64,000 bases of DNA from Micromonospora sp. RHAY321 (GTDB lineage Bacteria > Actinomycetota > Actinomycetes > Mycobacteriales > Micromonosporaceae): contig NZ_JAMHIW010000013.1 in NCBI RefSeq assembly GCF_023896955.1, positions 110,400 through 174,399 of the forward strand. The letters run 5' to 3'. The position numbers and the translations under genes are program-made. Shown one piece after another: positions 23,357-32,597 of the stretch (its first letter is position 1; every line of letters starts with the position of its first letter). The notes under the pieces were generated by a model, which was not told where the DNA came from, did no database searches, and was given only the letters and a program-made list of their open reading frames with translations.

Positions 23357-25327
23357 TCAGCGGGCCGGCAGGGCGCGCAGGAACCGTTCGGCGATCGGGA
23401 CCGCCGAGGCGGTGCTGGCGCCGCCCTTCTCCACGAAGACGGCGAACGCGACGTCACCCCGCCAGCCGACGAACCAGGCGTGGGTGTGGGCCGGGTTGTT
23501 GTCGTACTCCGCGGTGCCGGTCTTGCCGTACACCTCGCCGCCCGGCACGTCCTTGAGCGCGGTGCCGGTGCCGGTGGTGACCACCTCGCGCATCATGGTG
23601 CGCAGCGCGGCGACCGACTCCGGCTTGAGCTGCTCCCCGGCCGCGGCCGGCTTGGCCGGCGCCGGGTCGACCAGCAGCTTCGGCTGCTCGAACCGGCCCC
23701 GGGCGACCGCGGCGGTGGCGCCGGCCATGGCCAGCGGGCTGACCAGCGTGGTGCCCTGCCCGAACGAGGCGGCGGCCTGCTCGGCCGGGCTGCCACCGGT
23801 CGACACCTTGCCGGTGAAGACGTCGGTGCCGAGATCCCACTGGCCCTCCAGGCCCAGCGAGCGGCCGGCGGCGGCCAGCCCGTCGCCGCCGAGCTTCGGC
23901 GCCAACGCCGCGAACGCGGTGTTGCAGGACTTGGCGAAGTCGGTGCGGAACGGCACCGAGCCCAGCTCGAAGTTGTCCGAGTTCTTGAAGGACCGACCGT
24001 CGACGGTGAAGGTCTTCCTGCACTCCACCGGCCCGTCCAGGGTGACCGCGCCCCGGTCCAGCAGGCCCAGCGCGCTGACCATCTTGAACGTGGAACCCGG
24101 CGGCACCTGGGCGGTGAAGGCCAGGTTCTCACCGGCCGGCCCGGGGCCGTTCGCGGCGGCGAGCACCGCGCCGTCGCTGATCCGCACCGCCACCAGGGCG
24201 GATCGGCGCGGCTCCGCGCGCAGCGCGCCGTCGGCCGCGTTCTGGGCGGCCACGTCCAGCGTGGTCTTCAGCGCCTGCCCGGGCTGCGGCTCGCGGCGGA
24301 ACAGCTCGGTGCCGGTGGGTGCCAGCTTGCCGTCCTCGGCGGGCCGCTCGACCACGACGGTCACCCCGGGAGCGCCGCGCAGCCGCTCGTCGTAGCGGCC
24401 CTGGAGCCCGCCGTGCCCGACCAGGTCGCCGGCAAGGTACCGGTCAGGGTGCGCGGCGAGGTCGTCGGCCTGCGCCGGGTCGACCGAGCCGAGCAGCGCC
24501 CGGGCGAACTCCCGGGTCGGGGCCAGGTCCAGCTTGTCGGAAATGAACTTGGTGCCCGGCAGGTCGTAGATCCGTGGCTTGATCTGCTGGTACGCCTCCT
24601 CGCGCAGCGTCACCACCTCGACGAACGCTCCCGGCTCGGCCTTCGACACCCGCTCGGGCAGGTCAGCCAGGTCGACCGCGGGAACCAACGCCGGGCGGAT
24701 CGCCTTGAAGGCCGCGTCGAGGTCCTTGGTCAGTTTCCTGATGTCGGCGACCCCGTTGGGCTGCACGCCCACCCGGACCACCGGGCGGGGGGCCACGATC
24801 GGCTGCCCGGCGGCGTCCAGCACCGCGGCCCGGGGACCGGTGACGCGGCGCAGCGCCATCCGGTCACCCTTCGTGAGCTGTTCGTGCAGCACCCGCGGCT
24901 CCCAGACCACCTGCCACTGGTCGTCCTCGCCGTGGACGAGCCGCACCTCCCGGTCGTACGCCCAGCGGGTCTGATCGGGCAGGGTCCACTCCACGCGGAT
25001 GGGCGCGGTCGCGACGTCGGCGGTGACCTTCGGCTCGCCCCGTCGGGTCAGCGCCGGCGGGGTCGCCGCCAACTCGCCGGACAGCTCCTTGATCTCGCGG
25101 GCCACGTCGGCCGCCGGCAGCCGCCTGGTGCCGGCCGCGTCGACCAGGCCGACCGCCTTGAGGTCGCCACTGCGCCAGCCGGCCAGGAAGGCGTCGACAC
25201 TGCGCTGCGGCCCGTCATCGCCGGAGCAGGCGGCCAGGAGACCGGCGGAGAGCAGGGTCGCGGTGAGTGCGGCGACTCGCCGGCGGGTGCGGTTCGGCCG
25301 GTGGGACCGGGGGTACGACAGAGGCAT
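23357..25327 (-). CDS. Class B penicillin-binding protein (lipoprotein, MecA_N type)
   Basis: A 656-residue transpeptidase that cross-links peptidoglycan outside the membrane. The N-terminus is a lipoprotein signal (Arg-rich start, then LLSAGLLAACSGDDG with the lipobox Cys). Next is an NTF2-like MecA_N domain (about 37-150), the PBP dimerisation region and the transpeptidase domain. Active-site motifs are PGSTFKMVSA (Ser-x-x-Lys), the SCN triad and YGKTGTAEY. GGAAGGA precedes the ATG at 25327. The upstream ORF extension is antisense to the glutamate dehydrogenase gene and is not coding. It is divergent from that gene. Confidence 0.92.
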   Translation of the reverse strand: MPLSYPRSHRPNRTRRRVAALTATLLSAGLLAACSGDDGPQRSVDAFLAGWRSGDLKAVGLVDAAGTRRLPAADVAREIKELSGELAATPPALTRRGEPKVTADVATAPIRVEWTLPDQTRWAYDREVRLVHGEDDQWQVVWEPRVLHEQLTKGDRMALRRVTGPRAAVLDAAGQPIVAPRPVVRVGVQPNGVADIRKLTKDLDAAFKAIRPALVPAVDLADLPERVSKAEPGAFVEVVTLREEAYQQIKPRIYDLPGTKFISDKLDLAPTREFARALLGSVDPAQADDLAAHPDRYLAGDLVGHGGLQGRYDERLRGAPGVTVVVERPAEDGKLAPTGTELFRREPQPGQALKTTLDVAAQNAADGALRAEPRRSALVAVRISDGAVLAAANGPGPAGENLAFTAQVPPGSTFKMVSALGLLDRGAVTLDGPVECRKTFTVDGRSFKNSDNFELGSVPFRTDFAKSCNTAFAALAPKLGGDGLAAAGRSLGLEGQWDLGTDVFTGKVSTGGSPAEQAAASFGQGTTLVSPLAMAGATAAVARGRFEQPKLLVDPAPAKPAAAGEQLKPESVAALRTMMREVVTTGTGTALKDVPGGEVYGKTGTAEYDNNPAHTHAWFVGWRGDVAFAVFVEKGGASTASAVPIAERFLRALPAR

Positions 25328-25615
25328 GGAGCGGGTCCTTCCAATTGCGGACTGCCCTGCACGGTAGTACGCGAACGGTGTCCCCAACGTCCCGTGGTGG
25401 GCTCCGACGTGCGGAAAGACGGACCGCGCCGGTGTGATGAACATCGCGTGGCGGGGTATCCCGCAACCGGCCAACCTCATGACCCGCAACGGGTGAAAGG
25501 ACAGAGTCCCGATCCGGACGTCCGGCCGGTGGTCCGCCGACGATCGTGCAGAGCGGTAGGGCCTAGGCTTGGGCAGACTGACCCACAACGCGGTGGGTCG
25601 AGGGGAGTGGCACCG

Positions 25616-28600
25616 ATGGACCGGCGTCCGGCGATCAAACCGGAACCCGACCTCCGGCAGGATGACTCCGGCCGGGACGACGACAGCTTCGATTCGGCGA
25701 CCGACGGGGACGGCTACGGCCGACTCGACACGGGAGTGACCGGGCTGACCGGGTCGAGTATCGACACAATCTACGATCTGGGCCTGCCGACAGAGGCGTT
25801 GGCCGACGACGTGGAGGACGCCGAGCTCGACGAGCCGGTACCCAACGCGGAGCGCCTGGTGGCACAGGCCGTGGCGCTCGCCGGGGACGACCACGACGTC
25901 GCGACCCTGGTGGGGCGCTTCTGGCGGTTCGCCCCGGACGAGGAGCTGGTCGGCTTCACGGCGGAGGAGATGCTCGACGCGGCCCGGGCGCACCGGGACC
26001 TCGCCCAGCAGCGGGTGCCGGGCGAGCTCAAGCTTCGGATCCACGAACCGCACGCGGACCAGCACCACACGGTCGTCGAGATCGTCACCGACGACATGCC
26101 GTTCCTGGTCGACTCGGTGACCGCGCTGCTCAACTCGTACCACCTGGACGTGCACCTGCTGGTGCACCCGCTGGTCGTGGTCCGGCGGGAGCCGCTGGGC
26201 CGGCTCACCGAGGTCTCCGCCGATGTCGAACCGGACGACGCGATCGCCGGCGACATCATCGAGAGCTGGATGCGGATCGAGATCGACCCGGTCCGGGACG
26301 CGGAGGAACGGGAGCGGCTGCGCCGCGAGCTGCAGCGGGTGCTCACGGACGTGCGGGAGGCCGTGGAGGACTGGCCGAAGATGCGTCAGCGGGCCCTCGC
26401 GCTCGCAGACGAGCTGGCCTCGGCCCGCACCTCCGACAACCGCCCGCCGGTGCCGGAGAAGGACATCACCGACTCGGTGGAGCTGCTGCGCTGGCTCGCC
26501 CAGGACCACTTCACGTTCCTCGGCTACCGCGAGTACCGGTTGGTGGACGCCCCCGGCGGGGACAGCGCGGACGTGGTCGACGGCAAGGCGCTGGAGGCGG
26601 TCCTCGGCACGGGTCTGGGCATCCTGCGCTCCGATTCGCCGGAGGCCCGGTCGCTGTCGTCGATGACGCCGGAGGCGCACGAGAAGGTGCTGGAGAAGCG
26701 CCTGCTCATCATCACGAAGGCCAATTCGCGGGCCACCGTGCACCGCTCGGCGTACCTGGACTACATCGGCTTCAAGATCTTCAACGAGGCCGGCGAGGTG
26801 ATCGGCGAACGGCGCTTCCTGGGCCTGTTCTCCACCGCCGCGTACCGGACCAGCGTGCGAGAGCTGCCGGTGGTGCGCCGCAAGGTCGCCGAGGTGCTGG
26901 ACCGCTCCGGCCTGAGCCGGCGCAGCCACTCCGGCAAGGACCTGCTCCAGATCCTGGAGACCTACCCGCGCGACGAGCTGTTCCAGATCAAGACCGACGA
27001 CCTGTACCACGCGGTCATCGGCGTGCTGCGGATGGCCGGCCGCCGGCAGCTACGGGTCTTCCTGCGCCGGGACGCGTACGGGCGGTTCATCTCCTGCCTG
27101 ATCTACCTGCCCCGGGACCGGTTCACCACGCAGAACCGGCTACGGATGCAGGACATCCTGCTGCGCGAGCTCAACGGTGTCGGGGTGGACTACACCACCC
27201 GGGTCACCGAGTCGATGCTGGCGCGGGTCCACTTCATCGTCCGCACCGACCCGACCCGGCCGCCCGGCGAGATCGACGCCGACCTGCTCGCCGAGGAGCT
27301 GGCCGACGCGACCCGGCTCTGGGACGACGACTACCGGCTGGTGCTGGAGCGCAAGCTCGGCGACGAGCAGGCCAAGCACCTCTTCGCCCGGTACGCCGAC
27401 GCGTTCCCGGAGGGCTACAAGGACGGGCACACGCCGTACGAGGCCATGAAGGACCTGGCCAAGCTGGAGCTGCTGGAGGAGCCCGGCCAGCTGGAGATGC
27501 ACCTGTTCCGCAAGCAGCTCGCGCCCCGCCCGGGCACCCGCGTGCCCGGAGCGGACCTGATCGAGGCGATGGACGTCCGGTTCAAGGTCTACCGGTACGG
27601 CGAGCCGATGATGCTCTCCGCCGTGCTGCCGGTGCTGCACTCGCTCGGTGTCCGGGTCGTCGACGAGCACCCGTACGAGGTGGACCGGATCGACGGTCGG
27701 GTCTACCTCTACGACTTCGGCCTGATGCTGCCCGAGGGGCACCAGGAGCTGGCCGAGGTGCGCCCGCACGTGGAGAACGCGTTCGCGGCCGCCTGGCGTG
27801 GCGAGGCCGAGGTGGACCGGTTCAACGAACTGGTGCTGCGCGGTGGGCTCACCTGGCGGCAGGTGGTGGTGCTGCGGGCGTACGCGAAGTACCTGCGGCA
27901 GGCCGGCACGGTCTTCTCGCAGGACTACATGGAGCAGACCTTCATCGCGTACCCGAAGATCGCCGCGTTGCTGGTGGAGCTCTTCGAGACCCGGTTCGCG
28001 CCGGGCGAGCTGAGCACCGAGCAGCGTCAGCAGCGCAGCGGTGAGCTGGTGGAGACGATCCGGGGCGCCCTCGACGACGTGGCCAGCCTCGACCAGGACC
28101 GGATCCTGCGCTCGTACCTGACGCTGATCGAGGCCACCCTGCGGACCAGCTTCTACCAGAAGCGTGCCGACGGGCGGCCGAAGGCGTACGTGGCGTTCAA
28201 GCTCGACCCGCAGGCCATCCCGGACCTGCCCGCACCCCGGCCGAGGTTCGAGATCTTCGTCTACTCGCCCCGGTTCGAGGGTGTGCACCTGCGGTTCGGG
28301 CCGGTGGCCCGGGGCGGGCTGCGCTGGTCCGACCGTCGGGAGGACTTCCGTACCGAGGTGCTCGGCCTGGTCAAGGCACAGATGGTGAAGAACACCGTCA
28401 TCGTGCCGGTGGGCGCCAAGGGTGGCTTCGTGCTGAAGCAGAAGCCGGGGGACCGGGACGAGGCGGTCGCCTGCTACCAGGAGTTCGTCGGCGCGATGCT
28501 GGACGTCACCGACAACATCGTCAGCGGGCAGATCGTGCCGCCCGAGGACGTGGTCCGGCACGACGGCGACGACCCGTACCTGGTGGTGGCGGCGGACAAG

Positions 28601-30697
28601 GGCACCGCGACGTTCTCCGACATCGCCAACGAGATCTCCAAGGCCCACAACTTCTGGATGGGCGACGCGTTCGCCTCCGGTGGTTCGGCCGGCTACGACC
28701 ACAAGAAGATGGGCATCACCGCCCGGGGCGCCTGGGAGTCGGTCAAGCGGCACTTCCGGGAGCTGGGCGTCGACACCCAGACCCAGGACTTCACCGTGGT
28801 CGGCGTCGGCGACATGTCCGGTGACGTGTTCGGTAACGGGATGCTGCTCTCGGAGCACATCCGGCTGGTGGCCGCCTTCGACCACCGGCACATCTTCCTG
28901 GACCCGGACCCGGACGCGGCCACCTCGTACGCCGAGCGCCGGCGGCTGTTCGAGCTGCCCCGGTCGTCCTGGGAGGACTACAACCCGGAGCTGATCTCGG
29001 CCGGTGGCGGCATCTTCTCGCGTACCGCCAAGTCCATCCCGATCACGCCGCAGGTCCGGGCGGCGATCGGCCTGGACGAGGACGTCACGCAGCTGTCGCC
29101 GCAGGAGCTGATGAAGGCGATCGTCACCGCGCCGGTGGACCTTTTCTGGAATGGCGGCATCGGCACCTACGTCAAGGCGTCGAGCCAGACGAACGCCGAG
29201 GTGGGGGACAAGTCCAACGACGCGATCCGGGTGGACGGGCGCAACCTGCGCTGCCGGGTGGCGGGCGAGGGCGGCAACCTGGGCTGGACCCAGCTCGGCC
29301 GGATCGAGTACGCGTTGACCGGTGGCCGGATCTACACCGACTTCATCGACAACGCGGCCGGGGTGGACACCTCCGACCACGAGGTGAACATCAAGATCCT
29401 GCTGAACACCGCGGTCGCCGACGGGGAGCTGACCACGGCCGAGCGGGACGAGCTGCTGGCCGAGATGACCGACGAGGTCGCGGAGCTGGTGCTGCGGGAC
29501 AACTACGACCAGGCCCGGGCGATCAACAACGCCCAGGCGCAGGCCGCCTCGCTGCTCCCGGTGCACCGCCGGATGATCAATGATCTGGAGCGCTCAGGTG
29601 CGCTGGACCGGGCGCTCGAGGCGCTGCCGCCGGACGAGGAACTGGCGGTCCGCAGCGAGTCCGGGCTGACCGCGCCGGAGTTCGCGGTGCTCCTCGCGTA
29701 CGTGAAGATCGTCCTGGAACGGGAGATCCTCACCGAGGGGCTGGCCGACGAGGAGTGGACGACCGAGGTTCTGGTCAACTACTTCCCGACCCCGATGCGC
29801 GAGCGGTTCGCCGACCGGATGGGCCGGCACCGGCTGCGCCGGGACATCGTCACCACGGTGCTGGTCAACGAGGCGATCAACCGGGGCGGCATCTCGTTCG
29901 TCTTCCGGGTGGTCGAGGAGACCGCGGCCAGCGCGGCCGACGTCATCCGGGCGTACGTGGTGGTCAGCGAGGTGTTCGGGCTGCGTGAGCTGTGGGACGC
30001 GGTCGAGGCGCTGGACAACAAGGTCGCACCGGAACTGCAGACCAGCGTCTACCTGGACACGCGGCGCCTGCTCGACCGCGCGGTGCGGTGGCTGGTGTCC
30101 AACCGGCGCTCGCCGATCGACGTACCGGGCGAGATCGCCCGGCTGCGCGACGGGGTGGCCCGGCTGCTGCCGGGGCTGGAGGAGCTGTTCTACGGCACCG
30201 AGCGGCAGGGCATCGTGGCGCACATCGACTCGATGACCGAGCGTGGGTTGCCCCGGGAGCTGGCGGAGCGCGCCACCCGGCTCATGTACAGCTTCGGCCT
30301 GATGGACGTGGTGGAGACGGCGACCCGCAGCGGGCGGGACGTCAGCGAGGTGGCGTCGGTCTACTTCGTGCTGTCCGACCTGTTCCGGGTGGACTCGCTG
30401 CTGTCGAAGATCTCCCTGCTGCCGCGGGAGGACCGCTGGCAGACGCTGGCCCGGATGGCGCTGCGCTACGACCTGTACGCCGCGCTGGCCGCGCTCACCG
30501 CGGAGGTGCTCGACTCGACCCCGGACGACCTGCCGCCGCACGAGCGGGTGCAGCAGTGGGAGCAGTCGAACGCCACCTCGATCCACCGTGCCCGCCGGGC
30601 GATGGGGGAGTTCGACGAGTCGCGGGCGGATCTCGCCGCCCTGTCCGTGCTGCTGCGCCAGATCCGCACCCTGGTGCGGACCTCCGCCGCGGCCTGA
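25616..30697 (+). CDS. gdh: NAD-specific glutamate dehydrogenase, 180-kDa class
   Basis: A 1693-residue enzyme of the large NAD-dependent glutamate dehydrogenase class, which deaminates glutamate to 2-oxoglutarate. The N-terminal half holds ACT-like regulatory segments (for example TVVEIVTDDMPFLVDSVTAL). The catalytic region is at about residues 880-1200, with RFGPVARGGLRWSDRREDF, PVGAKGGFVLKQKPGD (catalytic Lys) and VAADKGTATFSD. GDMSGDVFGNGMLLS and GNLGWTQLGRIEY follow, and a helical C-terminal domain completes it. The ATG at 25616 follows GAGGGGAG; a TAGGCT about 50 bases upstream may be the -10. The ORF continues far upstream in frame but only as antisense to the penicillin-binding protein gene. 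Length is normal for the class. Confidence 0.94.
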   Translation: MDRRPAIKPEPDLRQDDSGRDDDSFDSATDGDGYGRLDTGVTGLTGSSIDTIYDLGLPTEALADDVEDAELDEPVPNAERLVAQAVALAGDDHDVATLVGRFWRFAPDEELVGFTAEEMLDAARAHRDLAQQRVPGELKLRIHEPHADQHHTVVEIVTDDMPFLVDSVTALLNSYHLDVHLLVHPLVVVRREPLGRLTEVSADVEPDDAIAGDIIESWMRIEIDPVRDAEERERLRRELQRVLTDVREAVEDWPKMRQRALALADELASARTSDNRPPVPEKDITDSVELLRWLAQDHFTFLGYREYRLVDAPGGDSADVVDGKALEAVLGTGLGILRSDSPEARSLSSMTPEAHEKVLEKRLLIITKANSRATVHRSAYLDYIGFKIFNEAGEVIGERRFLGLFSTAAYRTSVRELPVVRRKVAEVLDRSGLSRRSHSGKDLLQILETYPRDELFQIKTDDLYHAVIGVLRMAGRRQLRVFLRRDAYGRFISCLIYLPRDRFTTQNRLRMQDILLRELNGVGVDYTTRVTESMLARVHFIVRTDPTRPPGEIDADLLAEELADATRLWDDDYRLVLERKLGDEQAKHLFARYADAFPEGYKDGHTPYEAMKDLAKLELLEEPGQLEMHLFRKQLAPRPGTRVPGADLIEAMDVRFKVYRYGEPMMLSAVLPVLHSLGVRVVDEHPYEVDRIDGRVYLYDFGLMLPEGHQELAEVRPHVENAFAAAWRGEAEVDRFNELVLRGGLTWRQVVVLRAYAKYLRQAGTVFSQDYMEQTFIAYPKIAALLVELFETRFAPGELSTEQRQQRSGELVETIRGALDDVASLDQDRILRSYLTLIEATLRTSFYQKRADGRPKAYVAFKLDPQAIPDLPAPRPRFEIFVYSPRFEGVHLRFGPVARGGLRWSDRREDFRTEVLGLVKAQMVKNTVIVPVGAKGGFVLKQKPGDRDEAVACYQEFVGAMLDVTDNIVSGQIVPPEDVVRHDGDDPYLVVAADKGTATFSDIANEISKAHNFWMGDAFASGGSAGYDHKKMGITARGAWESVKRHFRELGVDTQTQDFTVVGVGDMSGDVFGNGMLLSEHIRLVAAFDHRHIFLDPDPDAATSYAERRRLFELPRSSWEDYNPELISAGGGIFSRTAKSIPITPQVRAAIGLDEDVTQLSPQELMKAIVTAPVDLFWNGGIGTYVKASSQTNAEVGDKSNDAIRVDGRNLRCRVAGEGGNLGWTQLGRIEYALTGGRIYTDFIDNAAGVDTSDHEVNIKILLNTAVADGELTTAERDELLAEMTDEVAELVLRDNYDQARAINNAQAQAASLLPVHRRMINDLERSGALDRALEALPPDEELAVRSESGLTAPEFAVLLAYVKIVLEREILTEGLADEEWTTEVLVNYFPTPMRERFADRMGRHRLRRDIVTTVLVNEAINRGGISFVFRVVEETAASAADVIRAYVVVSEVFGLRELWDAVEALDNKVAPELQTSVYLDTRRLLDRAVRWLVSNRRSPIDVPGEIARLRDGVARLLPGLEELFYGTERQGIVAHIDSMTERGLPRELAERATRLMYSFGLMDVVETATRSGRDVSEVASVYFVLSDLFRVDSLLSKISLLPREDRWQTLARMALRYDLYAALAALTAEVLDSTPDDLPPHERVQQWEQSNATSIHRARRAMGEFDESRADLAALSVLLRQIRTLVRTSAAA

Positions 30698-30730
30698 GTC
30701 GGTACGCCGGACCGCGTTCGTTCTGCCGGG

Positions 30731-31453
30731 TCACTCCACCAGGGTGGCGAAGACGACCACGTTGTCCGGGTAGCTCCGGACGGTCTCGTCGAACTGACCG
30801 CCGCAGGTCACCACGCGCAGACCGGGCCGGTCGTTCGGCCCGTACACCAGCTCGGTGGGGAAGGCCGTCTTCGGGTACGACTTCACCGAGTCGACCCGGA
30901 AGGTGACCGGCTGACCGTCGGCCCGCCGCACCGTGACCGTGTCGCCCGGGACGAGGGAGCCGAGGTCGAAGAAGACGGCCGGGCCGAGCTTCGCCGAGTC
31001 AACGTGCCCGACGATGACCGCGTTACCGGTCTCGCCGGGGCTCGCCCCCGGCTCGTACCAGCCGGCCTGGTCGGCCTTCTCCAGCGGGGGGACCTGGACG
31101 GTGCCGTCCGGGTTGGTGCCCAGCGACATGATCGTCGCGTTGACGCCGATCCGGGGGATCTCGATGCTGGTCGGCGCGGAGCGGGCCAGTCCGGCGGGAA
31201 CGTCTCCCTCCCCGACGGGCTGCCCCTCGACCGACGGGACGTCGGCGTCGGTGGCCGCCGGGCCGGTGACCTCGGGACCGGCCTGGGCCTGCGGCTGCGG
31301 CGGACGGGGCGCGGGCGTGGTCTTCAGGGAGGCGCCGATCATGCCGGCGCCGACCATGGCCAGGGTGACGACGACGACCGCGCCGGCGGCGCGCCACGGT
31401 TTCCCGTGACGGCCGCCGGCCGGTGCCGTCGTCACGTCAGACGAGCGAACCAT
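30731..31453 (-). CDS. Sortase (actinobacterial class E/F type)
   Basis: A 240-residue sortase, a membrane-bound cysteine transpeptidase that attaches or processes surface proteins. One N-terminal membrane segment (about residues 22-42) is followed by a Pro-rich stalk and the beta-barrel. The catalytic His is in VIVGHVDSAK, the Cys in VVTCGGQFD and an Arg is in ETVRSYPDN, the expected triad. The start ATG lies inside the 3' end of the upstream repeat-protein gene (17-base overlap), so the two are co-translated and the repeat protein is the obvious substrate. It converges on the glutamate dehydrogenase gene. Class is inferred from the Cys neighbourhood. Confidence 0.9.
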   Translation of the reverse strand: MVRSSDVTTAPAGGRHGKPWRAAGAVVVVTLAMVGAGMIGASLKTTPAPRPPQPQAQAGPEVTGPAATDADVPSVEGQPVGEGDVPAGLARSAPTSIEIPRIGVNATIMSLGTNPDGTVQVPPLEKADQAGWYEPGASPGETGNAVIVGHVDSAKLGPAVFFDLGSLVPGDTVTVRRADGQPVTFRVDSVKSYPKTAFPTELVYGPNDRPGLRVVTCGGQFDETVRSYPDNVVVFATLVE

Positions 31454-32597
31454 CGGTCCGCCGACGACGCATCAGCACGATCCCACCCAGCGCGGCAGCG
31501 CCGAGCAGGCTCGCCCCACCGGTGGCCAGGCCACGGTCGGTGCCGGTGCTGGCGCCACCGTCACCACCGTCGACCCCGCCGCGGGGCAGGACGACGAGCT
31601 CACCCTCGCCGCACGAGCCCTTGAGCTCGTAGCGACCCGGACGGGCGTCCTTGTCGACCTTGGCCTCGCCGTAGTAGACGAACTCCCGCTCGCGGTCGCC
31701 GCGGTCCCCGCGGTCCCCGCGGTCCTCGTCCCGGTCGTCCTTGCCGTAGCCACCACGGTCCTCGTCGCCGTAGTCGCTGTGGTCGTCCTTGCCGGAGCCG
31801 CGCTCGTCGGAGCCGTACTCCTCGTGGTCCTTGGAGTCGCGGCCGTTGTCCGAGCCGTACTCGGAGCCGTTGTCCTTGGACTCCCAGCCCTTGTCCGAGC
31901 CGTACTCGTCGGAGCCGCGCTCGTCGGAGCCGTACTCCTCGTGGTCCTTGGACTCCCACTCCTTCTTGTCGCGGTTGTCCTCGGCGTCCTGGCCGTGCTC
32001 CTCGCCCTTCCAGTCCTTGCTGCCCTCGTCGCCGTTGGCGTCGGCGGCAGCGCCGCCGCCCTGGCCGTTGGGCTGGGCGTCATCGGCCGGCGGCTGCGGC
32101 TTGCCGGTGCCGTTGTCGTCCTTGCCCTCGTGGTCCTTGCCGTTCTCGTCCTTGCCGTGCTCGTCCTTGCCGTTCTCGTCCTTGCCCTTGTCGTCCTTGC
32201 CGTGCTCGTCCTTGCCGTTGTTGTCCTTGCCCTCGTGGTCCTTGCCGTTCTCGTCCTTGCCGTGCTCGTCCTTGCCGTTGTCGTCGTGGCCGGAGTTGTC
32301 CTCCTCGCGCCACTCGCCGCGGTCGTCACCCCGGTCGTCATGGACGGGCTTGAGCTTGACCTTGCCGGTGACCTTGGACCACACGAAGGCGTGTTCCTGT
32401 CGATCCGGGCAGATCTCGAGCAGCTTGACCTCGTCGCCGGCCTTGACGACGTGCGGCTTGGCGAAAACCTTGCCGTCACGGTCCCTGCCGTCGTCGTGGT
32501 GACCGTCGGCGAACGCGATTCCCGGCGCGAACACCAGGAGCGAAGCGCCCCCGAGCGCGGCCCCCGCAACGACCTTCCCGAGCATCTTCTTAGCCAT
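31437..32597 (-). CDS. Repeat-rich surface protein with split beta domain and C-terminal membrane anchor
   Basis: About 386 residues. A signal peptide (to about AFADG) is followed by a short beta segment VVKAGDEVKLLEICPDRQEHAFVW (in two parts), about 230 residues of extremely charged low complexity, then FVYYGEAKVDKDARPGRYELKG with SCGEGELVVLP. The two flanks look like halves of one Ig-like domain interrupted by the repeats. The repeats are 12 pentapeptides of GKD plus two variable residues (Asp, Glu, His, Asn), then Tyr/Gly/Ser/Asp blocks containing SKDHEEYGSDERGS twice. The C-terminus has GLATGGASLLGAAALGG, a membrane segment and RRRR, like a sortase sorting signal. The ATG at 32597 was preferred over the GTG at 32609. 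The overlapping downstream gene is a sortase. Confidence 0.85.
   Translation of the reverse strand: MAKKMLGKVVAGAALGGASLLVFAPGIAFADGHHDDGRDRDGKVFAKPHVVKAGDEVKLLEICPDRQEHAFVWSKVTGKVKLKPVHDDRGDDRGEWREEDNSGHDDNGKDEHGKDENGKDHEGKDNNGKDEHGKDDKGKDENGKDEHGKDENGKDHEGKDDNGTGKPQPPADDAQPNGQGGGAAADANGDEGSKDWKGEEHGQDAEDNRDKKEWESKDHEEYGSDERGSDEYGSDKGWESKDNGSEYGSDNGRDSKDHEEYGSDERGSGKDDHSDYGDEDRGGYGKDDRDEDRGDRGDRGDREREFVYYGEAKVDKDARPGRYELKGSCGEGELVVLPRGGVDGGDGGASTGTDRGLATGGASLLGAAALGGIVLMRRRRTDGSLV
32112..32291 (-). repeat. 15-bp repeat array encoding pentapeptides
   Basis: Twelve units of 15 bases inside the surface-protein gene encode GHDDN followed by eleven GKDxx pentapeptides. A four-unit block (GKDEH, GKDEN, GKDHE, GKDNN or GKDDN) occurs twice, suggesting unequal duplication. 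It is coding, not a CRISPR array. Confidence 0.9.

Noticed and set aside
23480..25615. N-terminal extension of the glutamate dehydrogenase frame
   Set aside because: Antisense to the penicillin-binding protein gene; the real N-terminus and ribosome binding site are at 25616.
27140..29566. An 808-residue minus-strand ORF
   Set aside because: Lies wholly antisense to the glutamate dehydrogenase catalytic region; no motif, typical GC-shadow composition.
32112..32291. Regular short repeats that could suggest a CRISPR array
   Set aside because: The 15-base period has no spacers and encodes in-frame pentapeptides of a secreted protein.
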